A stretch of DNA of 64,000 nt, taken from Epiperipatus broadwayi. Its lineage: Eukaryota > Onychophora > Udeonychophora > Euonychophora > Peripatidae. The notes under the pieces were generated by a model. It saw only the letters and a list, made by a program, of their open reading frames with translations. It was not told the DNA's origin and did no database searches. How positions within the stretch are numbered: the first letter of the stretch is position 1; each line of letters opens with the position of its first letter. The DNA lies in assembly GCA_028023455.1 (NCBI GenBank), contig JAQFVV010000031.1, forward strand, positions 6,430,926 to 6,494,925, given 5' to 3'. Positions 11,381-22,056 of this stretch are shown in pieces. The translations under genes were made by a program, and so were the position numbers.

Positions 11381-11951
11381 CAAACAAATGAGGGTTATCT
11401 AAAACAGGAGTTCGTGAAATCATATGATCATGTGCGTGGCGCCTCTTCAACCGTCGTATGAAATTAATCATTTCCCCCTCCCTCTCAGGAAAAGCGATCA
11501 TCCATTCTCTTAAACCCACCACCCCCGAAACAATTGCGCTTAGTGAAGGAAGAGAAAAATTCTTAATGTTCGGACTGTCAAGCTTGTTGCTAGGATACGG
11601 AAATGTTTCTTAGTTAAAGAGTTGATAATTCAAGCAGCCGAATTTAGATGGGTTATCGCCATGTTGCCGTATTACACAAAGATATTAACATATTTTAAAT
11701 TGTGTCAAGCGAATTAAAATATTTGATTACCTAAACCTACAATCAAGATAAATCGAAGAAAATAAAAGTACCTCTTCGTGGTTATCATTCTTCTAATGTT
11801 ATATATTAAAATTTGCAAGTATTATTTGTAAACTTAAAAGAGTACATTAATCGGTTAACTGTATAAAACTAAGCGGTATTCATCGCTCGTGAAGCACCAT
11901 TAATTTTTCTATTGATTTCTTTTTTCTAATCCGACGGAAAAGCCCCACTAC

Positions 11952-11961
11952 GTCACGTGAT
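11952..11961. promoter_or_regulatory. CACGTG E-box (CLEAR/USF-type)
   Basis: GTCACGTGAT contains the palindromic CACGTG core with flanking GT/AT, matching the consensus bound by bHLH-zip factors such as MITF/TFE, USF and Myc-Max. It sits about 40 bp upstream of the TATA-like box and 430 bp upstream of the main ATG. Function is inferred from position and motif only. Confidence 0.4.
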
Positions 11962-12168
11962 TTCTGAATTATTTACGCAGCCTGCAGACGAATTAAGTTC
12001 CTATAAAAATTTAGCTTTATAAACGCAATTATAAAGACAAAGGGTAATCCGGAAATTCTGATTCATATTTATTGAGCGGTAGGAATTTTTTTATTATTTA
12101 TAAAATAAGTCAAAACGAAAATAGATTTGTTATTCCTTCTTTTATTTGTACTCGTAGGATTGTACAAC

Positions 12169-12198
12169 ATGGCGGATGGACGTCTGCTTTACAGATAA
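12169..12198 (+). CDS. Upstream ORF in the peptidase leader (9 codons)
   Basis: A short frame, ATG GCG GAT ... TAA, encodes MADGRLLYR and lies 185 bp upstream of the main start. Its ATG has a good context (AACATGG), and the surrounding ACATGGCGG also resembles a YY1-type element (core ATGGCGG) that often overlaps transcription start sites. If transcription begins upstream of 12169, this uORF could reduce translation of the main frame. If it begins at or after this point, it is irrelevant. Confidence 0.3.
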   Translation: MADGRLLYR

Positions 12199-12382
12199 GG
12201 ATACCCGTAAAAAGAAAGAAACGGAAAAAAAAAAAAAGTCCATTAAATGAATAAAGTATGGAAAGTTGTCCTTATGTGATTATTTTCCACTTCACCATTT
12301 GTTAGTTTGGATATATGAATTATGTGAAAGTCATCCCGGGATTATTTTAAAAATTGGAAAAATACGGGATAACACTGGCAGA

Positions 12383-12994
12383 ATGGCTGGTAAAGGCAAG
12401 GGAACAAGTAGAAGGCTAGTAATTATTTTGATTATTGCAGTAATCTGTATTGCAGTAATCGGTGTTATTGTAGGCCTACTTATAAGTAATGGCATAAAAG
12501 AAAATTTAAATGCGGCTAACTGCAGAAATTCGGCGTGCACACGTTTTTCTTCGTTTATTCAAAATATTATAAATACAAGTGTAACGCCATGCGAGGATTT
12601 TTACACCTTTTCTTGTGGACGCTTTGCACAAGTATATCCAGATAGAGGAGAAAAGGCTATTTATAATATAACAACTATTTCTGATACCCCTAAATTTCAC
12701 GAAATGCTTATTAAAAAAACGACAGCGCTTTTTAATTACCCCAAGTCTGCTATAAGGAAAATGCAAGAGCTTTATCGAACTTGTTTAAATAGATTTGAAA
12801 ATGATAATGCCGGAGGAGAGCCTTTACTAAAAATGATCTCCGCAATCGGAGGATGGGAATTATTAGGCACATGGGATGAGAGCAAATTTAATATTAATAA
12901 ATTATTAAAACAAGTTCACGTGGATTATCGTACGTCTATTTTATTTGATATATTTTATAAAGAAAATCGGGAATCAACCCATTATACAATACAG
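12383..12994 (+). CDS. M13 (neprilysin/ECE-like) metallopeptidase, first coding exon
   Basis: This exon encodes the first 204 residues of a type II membrane zinc endopeptidase of family M13, whose members cleave small extracellular peptides. Visible parts: a basic cytosolic tail (MAGKGKGTSRR), one hydrophobic anchor (residues 12-34), then the ectodomain start. The ectodomain has Cys47 and Cys52, PCEDFYTFSCGRF at 69-81 (family hallmark PCxDFYxYxCG), YRTCLN at 131-136 and GGEPLL at 144-149 with a following GGW, in neprilysin order. N-glycosylation sequons lie at Asn64 and Asn95. I chose ATG 12383 because it has a strong context (A at -3, G at +4) and puts the anchor at the usual depth; the frame is open further upstream but has no earlier ATG. 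The exon ends at CAG|GTAAGT in phase 0. The catalytic HExxH and ExxxD motifs lie in later exons, which I could not find. Confidence 0.93.
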
Positions 12995-14225
12995 GTAAGT
13001 GGTGAGTTGTAAATTTTAAATTTATTTGAATAATAATGTTTGATTATTATTAGTTTAAGTAGATAACGCCCTCTGTAAGTCTTTAAAATATTTATTAATT
13101 TAAAATGTACATTTTGATACATCAAAGAAGTATATATCTAATTTAGTTTAAATAATAAAAGAAAACGAGAAGAGAGAGTTATTGTTATTTCAGTAGTAAT
13201 ATTTTAAGCGTTTGTTCACGTACAAATTTATCTAACTATTTTCAACAAATTTGACAAACGTATAATTCTCATTATATTTTCTTCTCTGTAAAATAACTTT
13301 TATTTGTTTATTTTGTAAGAAATTTTTATTACATTTTTTAATTAAAAAGTAAGTAAATATTAAGATGTTTTTTTTTTAAAAAAAAAGATATATTAGAATA
13401 GAGATGAAAATAAATGTAATTTTACCAATAAATAAAAAGGTGTTACTATGTTTTAACAAGATTACCACCTATGTTAAAATATATATAATGCGATGACAAT
13501 ATTTATTATTCATATAATTTATGCTTATTTCACTTATAAAGAACTTATTCATAAAATAAATTTCCCTGCGACTTGTACGCGTTTGATAAGCGACATAGCA
13601 TTTATCTAGAAACAATAGATCTGTTAAACGAAACTAACGCGAAAATGGAGATTGGGGGGAATATACGTAAAATGGGAGGAGTTCGTAAGTGAATTATGAC
13701 AATCCATTTCTTTTTTTTAATAACAGCACTGACAACAAAAAAAAAAAAGATGACCGTCATTCTATTGAATTATTTCAAAAGTTTCTCCCTTTGATACACG
13801 TAATTTAAACTAGTACAAAAAAAAAAATTATAAAACGAATGAAATAGTTATTAAAAATATGTTCATCTCAAACATATATCTAGGAACTATTTTCAATGCA
13901 AAATCAATCTAAAGAATTTTCACCAATATTTTTTTGTTCGTTTTTTGCTGGTCCTTTTTTTTTTTAAAAAAAAAAAAAAAATCAGTTTATTAAAGCTTAG
14001 TTATTAATAGAATATCATTTTCGCTATTATTATTATTATTCGTTTGTATTGTTAAACATTTTGCTTATTTTTTTTTTTTCATTTCAAACTTCTTATTTCA
14101 CAACCATAAATTGAAATTAATAAGAAACTGTTTAAACGCTTAATTTTTAATATTCTTTTTTTATTATTAAAATAAATTAAAATTTATTAGATACAATTGA
14201 ACGTGTTTATCTTTACATAGCTATA
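12995..14225 (+). other. Start of the M13 gene intron 1
   Basis: It begins with the consensus donor GTAAGT (12995-13000). A second weaker donor-like GGTGAGT lies 7 bp downstream. The rest is AT-rich with long A and T runs (for example around 13960). No exon of the peptidase is recognisable. The 3' end of the intron is not identified. Confidence 0.6.
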
Positions 14226-14330
14226 TTCTTTTTACATTGTTGCAAGGCATTCACTCTATAGAGCTTGCTGTGGTCTGAGTCTGGGCCATTGTCCTCCTTC
14301 ACTCCTCCGGGAGGGTGACGTTTAGAATAA
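14226..14330. other. GC-richer patch with a short palindrome
   Basis: A patch of roughly 100 bp stands out from the AT-rich intron and contains CACTCCTCCGGGAGGGTG. That 18-mer is self-complementary apart from one T.G pair. It has no open frame of note. It may be a fragment of a transposable element. Confidence 0.35.
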
Positions 14331-14639
14331 TACACATTTTCGTTTATTTCTTTTTATTTCAAACGTGTTGTTTCTCAAAGTGAATTGAAATTATTAGTAT
14401 AAGCTAATTAAATGTTGTTGTTGTTTTTTTTTAATGTAGATAATCCTAAAACTAACAAGTATATGATGTGTCCTTACTCTTTGTAAATAAAATATTTAAA
14501 AAGCCTCTTAGAATTTATAATGTATATCTATAACAAGTTGTAATTAGGGAGTGGTATAAGATTGTACCCTATGCCGAGGACTAACACACAAGTTCAGGCC
14601 AATGATCTATGTCACAATAGTGCATACAGTCCATGATAG

Positions 14640-14956
14640 ATATTTAATAAATTTAGTCTGATTATTTTTTTTATACTAAATGTTTCTTATGTGGGTAATT
14701 AGAAGGATTTGAACTGAGAATTTTTCAGTCTATTCATATCCCACCCCATCTCAAGCAACTGATACACATGACCACACACACGCAAAAAGATGCATTATAC
14801 CCAATATACATATTTTGTGCAGAGCCAGCAATCATCAGTTGGGCAGACCATAATCACCTACACATATATTCAATGTGCTTGGGTTATATTGCTCAAACTT
14901 TAATTGCTCAGGAAATAGATTAGATCTTAACGTAAGTTCAACCCATCCCTCTCCTA
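14640..14956 (+). repeat. 280-bp dispersed family, copy 1
   Basis: It shares ordered words with other copies in the window: TAATTAGAAGGATTTGAACT, a TTTCA block, CAACTGATACACATGACCAC, CCAATATACATAT, CAGCAATCATCAGTTGG, and CACACATATAT near the end, then a CCATCCCTCTCC-type tail. It is non-coding. The family is unassigned. A GGRTTTGAACTC word resembles a Pol III B box but no A box was found. Confidence 0.65.
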
Positions 14957-14997
14957 TATATATATATGTTAATTCTAATATTTTCACGGATAAATGA

Positions 14998-15412
14998 TGA
15001 TTTCATATTATTATTATTTTCGGGATATTCCGTGTAGTGAAATAGCTAAATGCTGACATTTCAGTACAATATCAAGTACCTTCCTCAGAGTGTCCGCTTT
15101 CTCAAATCATAAGAATGTGTGTGAGATTTAAAATCGTTTTTTTTATCGTTTTCTTTCTCTTCATATTTAAATTCTATTGATTGAGAAGTTTTAAAATTTA
15201 TTTTGTCTTCCAATAGTTTCTTCCAAATGTTGTTAACCTTTTTTAATTCACACCTTTCATTTATCCTCTTGGGCCTTTTAAAAATCTCACAAGCATTTTT
15301 ATGATTTGAAAAAGAGGATGCTCTGAGGAAGGTACTTGATATTGTACTGAAACATCAGCCTTTAGCTATTTCACTACACGGAATATCTCGAAAATAATAA
15401 TAATATGAAATC
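14998..15412. mobile_element. Long foldback element (~415 bp)
   Basis: Arms of about 130 bp (14998-15128 and 15282-15412) are near-perfect reverse complements. They run from GATTTCATATTATTATTATT through TTCCGTGTAGTGAAATAGCT, CAGTACAATATCAAGTACCT and TCCTCAGAG to CAAATCATAA and GAGATTT. The ~150-bp loop (15129-15281) is unrelated and has no ORF. This is the organisation of a foldback DNA element. A CTGAGGA...CTGAAA word pair within the arms is discussed under rejected ideas. Confidence 0.8.
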
Positions 15413-15534
15413 ATATATATATAATGTTTTGATAATATGAAGAGTTAGATTGACATAATGTCTACATGGGTATTGTTTAGAATATCAAATCCAATAAAGG
15501 ATTTGAGTGTCTCATTATTGGGTTTTCAATGAAA

Positions 15535-15790
15535 TGGATAGTTGAATGGTTGGAAGGGTGACAATATTGAAATGTGTCAATTTTGAGGAATTGCTTTTTT
15601 TTTAAATATAAACTGTGTTTTCATTGTATATATGTGTGGGAGATTAAGATCTGAATCAACTGATGAGTACTGGTTCTGCATGAAATACATAAATTAGAAA
15701 TCATTTATCACTTTTGTATATATGTAATCATGTATACTGGTTGCTTGAGATGGAGTGGAGGATGAAAAGACTAAAAAAACCTGAATTCAA
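15535..15790 (-). repeat. 280-bp dispersed family, copy 2 (reverse)
   Basis: Its reverse complement matches copy 1 and the pair at 22.7-23.4 kb: GAATTCAGGTTTTTTTAGTC, CAACCAGTATACATGATTAC, AGAACCAGTACTCATCAGTTG, ATCTCCCACACATATATAC and a CACCCTTCCAACC end. The open frame at 15728-15988 overlaps it and is not a gene. Confidence 0.65.
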
Positions 15791-16803
15791 ATATCTGTAA
15801 TTAAATACACTTGATACATATGGTATAAAATGTATTTCATGTAAGTAAATAGTCACATAAAATATCACTGTGAAATATTGATAAATATTTGTCTGAAAGT
15901 CTGTGATGATAGCATTTTGCTTATAATTATATGTAGGACTCTGTCTATCAGCTAAAATTATTTGTTGAATACCATTTAAAAAAATCAAATTTTATTTAAA
16001 CTTTGCAAATATATTCAAATATTCTCAATAACACGTAAGTTAGTATGTAGAACAATAGTTTGATTGATATTGTTCTCTTAATTTAAGTATTGGGGTGACT
16101 AATGACACAATTAGCATGGAAATCAAATAAGCCACCTTTAAGGTGACATTTCTCTCACAAACAACAGTCAGCAGAAATTTGATGTATTTACCTATGAGTA
16201 TCTTCACAATTTCATCATGTTTCACAAAATCAAAATTAATGAGTAGTTTCCAAGCATTAAAATTTATCACTTGATCAATGGGATTATTTACATTACCACA
16301 TGAGGCACTTTCTCTACACCCCTCTGTCCAATAGAGCTGTCTTTTTCCAGTCAACATGGATGCATACTTAGTTTGCTACTCTAGTTATAACCACCATAGT
16401 CTCTTTAATAATTAATTTGTTTTCTTTAAGTTATTTTTAATTGTTCAGTCTGATATCACTGATATATGTCCATCTACATTCATATGGTATTTAAATAAAT
16501 GCACTTTTTGTATTTCATTATTACCAATTTTATATGTAGTCAAAAAACATTTGAGTATCTTGTAGTGTACTCTAGTTTTGGAAAGCTGCTCTAAAAATGG
16601 AAATAGTTCTAACACATAATTAAAGATGAAATATGACTTCATTATATTATGTATAGCTAATAATGTTTAAACTCTTGCAAATTTAAAAGTAAAGAGCACA
16701 CCATTACTTCCAAAAGTACCATTGCTTTCAACTTTAAAGAAGTATGATAGAATAAAAAATAAAAAAATAGAGTCATATTTTTTAAGCTTGTAAATAAAAA
16801 AAT
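15791..16803. other. AT-rich sequence, nothing recognised
   Basis: Minus-strand open frames at 16040-16357 and 16445-16642 have no recognisable motif, no donor/acceptor logic and an AT-driven composition. The first (105 codons) is the longest unexplained frame nearby. I do not call either a gene. Confidence 0.45.
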
Positions 16804-17286
16804 AAAGAGCTTTGCTAATTGCTTTAACAAGCTTTATTGATAAATTCTGGCAAGAGAAAGCATTTAAAATATCTCTATTAGAAACTACACCTTAAACCTC
16901 AGATGAATGGTTTCATACTTTGGCAATCTTCAGTGAGTGATTATTTATAGTCTTTGCTTTAAGTCTTAAGTGATGTTATATTTCTAAGACTACTAATGTA
17001 TGGGTTGGCTGAAGATCTCTCAGCTACATATATCTATTTGAGTTGGATAGCTGGCTTTGAAGACATATAAGTGTCTAAAAATTTCAGATTTTATGCTCAA
17101 ATTGTGGCTTTGGGTTAGTATTTTTAGATCTAGTATGTGAAGCTGCCCCATTGTCTCAAGGATAAGTGCCAAAGCATGAAACCATTGGTCTGAGGTTTGG
17201 GTGTGGTTTGTGATAGAGATATTTAAATGCTTTCTCTTGTTAGCATTTATTTATAAAGCTTGTTAGAGCAATTAGCAAATCTCTTT
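16804..17286. mobile_element. Foldback element with ~120-bp arms
   Basis: Arms 16804-16926 and 17163-17286 mirror each other: AAAGAG.TTTGCTAATTGCT, TAACAAGCTTTAT, CAAGAGAAAGCATTTAAA, ATCTCTAT, then AACCTCAGA...ATGGTTTCAT.CTTTGG. The central ~235 bp includes TTTCAGATTTTATGCTCAA and TTTTTAGATCTAGTATGTG, which match the 28-kb copy in reverse orientation. No ORF. A full-length non-autonomous member. Confidence 0.8.
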
Positions 17287-17570
17287 AAGTATGATAGAAC
17301 TTTTGTGCAGAAGAAATATATTTCACTAGGGCATTTTAATTGTAATACTCCCTCACATTCAATATTTTTTTTCTTTTAAAGACACCACCAATCACTCATT
17401 GGATGAAATTGAACCATGAAACCTTGGCACACATGTTGGTTGTGACATAGTATGATTTTGTAATATTATAAATAAAAGCATTTAAGTATTCTTTATTATT
17501 ATATTATTTTATCAACATATCAAGTGTTAAAATTGCCAAATTTTGAACTATATACTAAAAAAAAGAGCTT
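17287..17570. other. AT-rich sequence, nothing recognised
   Basis: No feature supported. Confidence 0.45.
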
Positions 17571-17720
17571 TTGTAGGTTTAATAGAAAAACTGGGCTGGC
17601 CTCAAGGATTCTCAATTAATAGTGATTGATAAATTCTTTGTAACATCAAATGTTAAAGGTTACTTTCATTTACATAGATATTATCTCTCATTTTCATTCT
17701 TTGTTATAATGAATATATAT
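17571..17720 (+). repeat. 140-bp dispersed repeat, copy 1
   Basis: It matches 53911-54050 in the same orientation. Shared words in order: AGGTTTAA, AAAAACTGG, CTCA.GAATT/GGATT..CAATTA, TTGATAA.TTCTT.GTAACAT, AAA..TTA, TTACATAGATATTATCT, and a terminal (TA)n followed by TATAA. Non-coding and otherwise unassigned. Confidence 0.65.
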
Positions 17721-18439
17721 ATATAACATTTACAAATTAATTAACATTTACAAATTAATTCATTAGAAATTCTCTTCATTAGCTAAATTAAGATTTAACA
17801 TAACTTACTACAAATTAGAATAGGCTTGAATCTCAACAGTAAAACAACATCTTTGACATTTAAACTGTACATTCCGTATTGTTCACTGTAAAATGCACAA
17901 TAGTAAAATTGACAATATTAAGAGCAAGAGAGTCTTCACTTAAAATATAAACTATTATTTATTATGCTTCAAAGAGTTGACTACTTTTCATTAGTTGAAT
18001 ATCTTCAAAAATGAGTTTATTCTATTATGGTGACTAAGAACAAACTGTTAGAATTCAAGGTTTTAGTTTTGTCACCAAATGATCTGATTCTCAATACGTT
18101 CTCACTAATATTTAATTCTTAAAGCAAACTTAATACTATCAGATATTTAAAAAATTACTAGATATATAAGTAAAAACATGTATTTATGTACAGTTAAAAA
18201 TAGATATATTAATATTTCATGAAAATTTAAATTTATATATGGGCAGAAATAATCTTTAGTTTAATAAATGATTAGCAATATTCATTACCGTATTTATTTG
18301 AAGTGGACAGGGTTAAAGATATGAGAACCGAAACGTTGATATTTGTAATTTAAAGTTTAATATTGACATATGGTATTCTTTTTATTACTATTATTTTTTA
18401 AAAAAATCCAATGTGAATATTAGTTCTAAGGTTCCTGCA
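17721..18439. other. AT-rich sequence, nothing recognised
   Basis: No feature supported. A short TTTACAAATTAATTAACA duplication lies at about 17730-17760. Confidence 0.45.
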
Positions 18440-18690
18440 CAATTTAATGCAGTGGTGGAATGATAGATTGAAGCCTGTCTGTTAAATTTTAAGGAATTTC
18501 TATCTTAATATAGATCAAACACTGATTGTATATATGTGTGGAAGATTATGATCTGGTCCAATTGATGAGTGCTGGTACTGCACAAAATGCATGTATTGGG
18601 AATCATGTATCTTTTTAACATGTATGTGATTATGTATATTGGTTGTTTGAGAATATAGACTAAAAAATCTTAACTTCAAATTTTTACTAT
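18440..18690 (-). repeat. 280-bp dispersed family, copy 3 (reverse)
   Basis: It is parallel to copy 2: TGTATATATGTGTGGAAGAT, TATGATCTGG, CAATTGATGAGTGCTGGTAC, TGCA.AAAATGCATGTATT and GATTATGTATATTGGTTG follow in order. Non-coding. Confidence 0.65.
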
Positions 18691-18752
18691 TTACTACTAC
18701 TACTCCTACTACTATACTACTACTGCTACTACTACTACTACTACTACTACTA
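18691..18752. repeat. (CTA)n microsatellite
   Basis: A TAC/CTA array with a few substitutions (one CCT, one GCT). Confidence 0.85.
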
Positions 18753-19726
18753 TAATCCCAGTGTTAATAGTAAACTGTAATAAATATACAAATATTAAAT
18801 ATAAGAATATTGGTTTATTTATTTTTTAACTACATAAGAATACAGAAAAAGTGATTCTAAACACTAAAGAAGTGATGTGATTATGAGATATGGTATATCT
18901 AAAGCATGTTGCATGAATAAAAGCTAAATTTAAAATATATAGACTACATTTTCAGTATAAAAATCCAAAATACTTATGTGAATATAACAATTATCCAGAA
19001 ATAAGAAGAAAAAAAACAATTGGTATTGAGCTTTTAAAATTAAATAATTTATTAGTGTTAACAAAATAAAACGTAGTCTTATTTAATAAATATGTGGTCT
19101 CATATGTATTACATAAGTCATGCACATCTTAATAAATACAAAACTGAAACTATCTGCTATCTTTTTAGAGATAGGCAAAGAGGAAATTTTCTAGAAATAA
19201 CAGAAAATTAATAGATGCATTTGAAATTGTACTTGTGGAAAGCTTGCTAAAGAAAAAAATTATATCAAAAAATCATTTAATTAAAAAAATTCAGTTATAG
19301 TGTTTGTAAAATGTTACAACACTAAGTTACAAAGATCATACTTTTTTCATCTTTCTGTATTAAAGAAAAAAAACCAAAAACAACAGAAACATGATCGCTG
19401 TAAAGAAAAATAAACATAGATGCTTACTTATGAAATAAAAAAAAATTAAATACCCCGCCCCCCACTATACTTATAACAAGTTTACTACTTCATAGTATTA
19501 TATATATAGCAGGTTAGTCATTATTAATTTAATAACAATATGTCTTACATAGTAGTTTATGGGAAAATGCACTGATTAGTGGTTCCTACCTCGTAAAAAA
19601 ATAACCCTCAGTTTGGTAAATTAATGGGACTTGCAACATTTATATAATCACATATTGATTAAATGAATTATTTATTTTATCAGATAATTTAATATGTAAA
19701 TTCAAGACTAGTTATATTGGTCACAG
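18753..19726. other. AT-rich sequence, nothing recognised
   Basis: No feature supported. A C-run (CCCCGCCCCCC-like) at about 19453 is isolated. Confidence 0.45.
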
Positions 19727-19840
19727 TTTTTTTTTCTTTCCATATATCATAGCATGAGCAGGGAGACGAACCTACAACCGTCTGCAAACAACTACTTGCT
19801 TGCAAGTCGGCTGCGATGACCTCTCGGCTAACAGCGCTTG
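19727..19840 (-). mobile_element. SINE with class-II-like tRNA head, copy 2
   Basis: The minus strand reads CAAGCGCTGTTAGCCGAGAG at the head (A box), then GGTTCGTCTCCC (B box), then ATGCTATGATATATGG and an A-rich tail interrupted by a few other bases. It is more diverged than copies 1 and 3. No clear target duplication. Confidence 0.75.
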
Positions 19841-21050
19841 ATTTCTAACAATGTCTGTATAGATTGAAGCAGTGGTAAAGTAATGACTCTGAAGGTTCAC
19901 ACCCAGATATTAGCTATTATTTTGAGTCCTTAAACGTTTTAAGAAATCTAAGTAATGAGGTCATTCAATTTATTTCTTTATTAGCCAAATCATCACATGA
20001 ATATTTCTCTTTTTTTTCAACATCTGCATTATAAGCAGTAAGGTTTCTTATTTACTCTGATACATGTGTTACAAACTTGAGAGCTCAACGGATATGAAAT
20101 ATTAGCGATGTATCCATGTTCCTAAACTGTTTCATGGATATTGAGTTTTATTTATGAGAGCAATATCTTTGATTTTTCACATCCAATAAATATTCAAATT
20201 CTTAAACTGCTTCCGGGATATTTCTGATTTTTCGCATTCTGCAACTACTTTTTATTTTTTAAGATTAGCCAGCTAGTAATATAAGATTTAAACTCCATAA
20301 AGTTTTGAATCCCAATATAAAGATGAATGGTTATATATCCAATATTTCTTATTGATGTGTTGTTTACTATCAAATGTTCATTAATTAATCAAGCTGACAA
20401 GAAATGATTCGGAGTGAAGCAGTAGATTAAATTACTTTACTATTTTTGATGCCTAAATTTAAAAAAAGCAGAAGAAAATGTTGCGTGCGGTTTTGCCTAG
20501 TTTATACTACCCATCATTGATAAAGATTCAAAAATGCTGATGGGAGAATGGGTGAAAGTAAGCTGTTCATCATTGATAAAATCCAATACGAAATTTAGTT
20601 CGAAGATTTAATTTACCGTCTAATGATCATTGATTATTCAAGCTTACAAGACTTTAGAATAAAGTTGTTACTGACGCGAATTATTTTTCTACGTTTCTCA
20701 CACAAATCTTTACATAAAATAAATCTAATTTGATGTATAATAATATATAAATATAAGTCCAAATACTTTTTGTATTTCAAATATTTTAAAAGGAGGAATG
20801 TAATTGATGAACTATTACAAACTTTCTTCAGTTATAAGATAAGAGATTAAGCGAAAACATAAATATACACATTTATTATACGATGTATCAACACACCACA
20901 GAATTAACACCTGGAGAATGGCTAATTTATTTTTAATTATCTTCAATAATTACCGACAAAAATATAAATAAAAAATGTTTATGGAAATAGGTGTAGACAA
21001 TTTACGATGCCAAAAATAGATTTATAATCTATTCTTATAATGTTGTTTAT
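19841..21050. other. AT-rich sequence with weak local duplications
   Basis: Around 20120-20240 a TTC.TAAACTG.TTC..GGATAT word recurs with TGATTTTTC.CAT. Around 20511-20580 a CATCATTGATAAA word occurs twice. No gene is seen. Confidence 0.4.
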
Positions 21051-21061
21051 TATAATAGTAT

Positions 21062-21177
21062 ATATTTTTTTTTTTTCATATGTCATAGCATCTGCCGGGA
21101 CGCGAACCCACACCCGTCTGCAACCAACTACTTGCTTGCATGGCGGCTGCGATACCTCTCGGCTAACAACGCAAGAC
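21062..21177 (-). mobile_element. SINE with class-II-like tRNA head, copy 3, intact target duplication
   Basis: It is nearly identical to the 8.67-kb copy, including GTTAGCCGAGAGGTATCGCA, a GGGTTCGCGTCCCGG B-box region and the TGCTATGACATATGAAA tail. It is flanked by a perfect 11-bp duplication, TATAATAGTAT, at 21051-21061 and 21178-21188. That proves a discrete insertion by target-primed retroposition and defines both ends of the family. Little divergence from copy 1 suggests recent activity. Confidence 0.9.
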
Positions 21178-21188
21178 TATAATAGTAT

Positions 21189-21910
21189 TTTTTTATATCC
21201 TTCCAGTTAGTTTGTATTTTTATGTGCTTCTAAACATTCCAGAGCATTTTGAAAATAATTTAAGTAAACACAACGGCATCGTGGGAAATAGGCTTAAAAA
21301 AAAAAAAACCATTATTTTTTGAACAAATTCTAATCTATATATATATTTTCAATAGCTACTTCTTAATTTTTTATTTTTTTTTATTAAAAGCATTATAGTG
21401 ACTCATAAAAGTAATGTTTGCTGGCAAAGTTTTTTTTTAAATCCTGATGGAAATGACATATTTACTTTCATTCAGAAATGTGAACAAGGAATGAAAAAAA
21501 AATTTCTAACGTATATGGTTTTTTCTGCTCATATTTAAACATTCATAACCCTAATGTATATTAATTTAAATAACAGATAATAAGATGCATCTTTTTTTAT
21601 TAGAAAAGCATATATACGTAATAAGCGTACTTTTATATATAAATTTTAATTTTTTAATTTTTATTTTTTGCCTTCCGGCATTACATCACAGAATAATGTT
21701 CTCAATACAGTTTCTTTTTTTGTCATCTGTCGTATATTAATTTATATCGATAATTAAATGACATTCATTTTCTTCTAATTGGTTTCTCATAAAATAATTT
21801 GCCGCGTTGATTCCTTTGTAATTTAACTGACAAAGAAATAATTAATCTTGAAAAAATGTGTCCCACCTTCGTTTGATTATTCTGCTTAATGGCGTTTTAT
21901 TACTTCAAAG
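21189..21910. other. AT-rich sequence, nothing recognised
   Basis: No feature supported. Confidence 0.45.
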
Positions 21911-21922
21911 TACAGTTTAATA

Positions 21923-22044
21923 TGTCAAGCGTTGGTGGTCGAGTAATCACTACAGCTGCATTACAAGCAGTTGTCCCGGGTTAGCTGGTTCGCTTCCCGG
22001 CCGACGCTTTGACACATGAAACAAAAACAAAAAAACACAACGAC
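21923..22044 (+). mobile_element. tRNA-Gly-headed SINE with target duplication
   Basis: The head GCGTTGGTGGTCGAGTAATC is tRNA-Gly-like. It has an anticodon-type stem around a TTACA loop and a T arm CCCGGG...TTCGCTTCCCGG with an internal insertion (TTAGCTGG), as in the 4.7-kb copy. The tail is CTTTGACACATGAAAC followed by A-rich sequence. TACAGTTTAATA flanks it at 21911-21922 and 22045-22056, a perfect 12-bp target-site duplication. Confidence 0.9.
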
Positions 22045-22056
22045 TACAGTTTAATA

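Larger units (their letters stand above)
11390..12382 (+). promoter_or_regulatory. Promoter and 5' leader of the M13 peptidase gene
   Basis: This interval has more C, G and CpG than any other 1-kb stretch nearby (for example GTGCGTGGCGCC, CCGTCGTATG and CCGACGGAAAAG). It directly precedes the first coding exon. It holds a GTCACGTGAT element, a TATA-like TATAAAAAT at 12002-12010, and a leader with a short upstream ORF. Absence of CpG depletion in a locally GC-richer island upstream of an ATG is typical of an active promoter. The transcription start is not determinable by eye. Confidence 0.5.

Noticed and set aside
12072-12254. A 60-codon frame upstream of the M13 exon
   Set aside because: It has no ATG at its start, no family motif, and lies in the leader region in a different frame from the real exon.
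12266-12382. N-terminal extension of the M13 frame upstream of ATG 12383
   Set aside because: The frame is open but contains no ATG. The 12383 start has a strong context and gives the expected short basic tail before the anchor.
15050-15400. Hammerhead-ribozyme-like core (CTGAGGA ... stem ... GAAA) in the foldback arms
   Set aside because: The CTGANGA and GAAA words are present with a possible stem II, but I cannot find a matching stem III with the required UH cleavage site or a stem I pairing. A covariance-model search would settle it.
16040-16357. A 105-codon minus-strand frame
   Set aside because: No recognisable domain, no splice or promoter context, and length within chance expectation for a 64-kb window.
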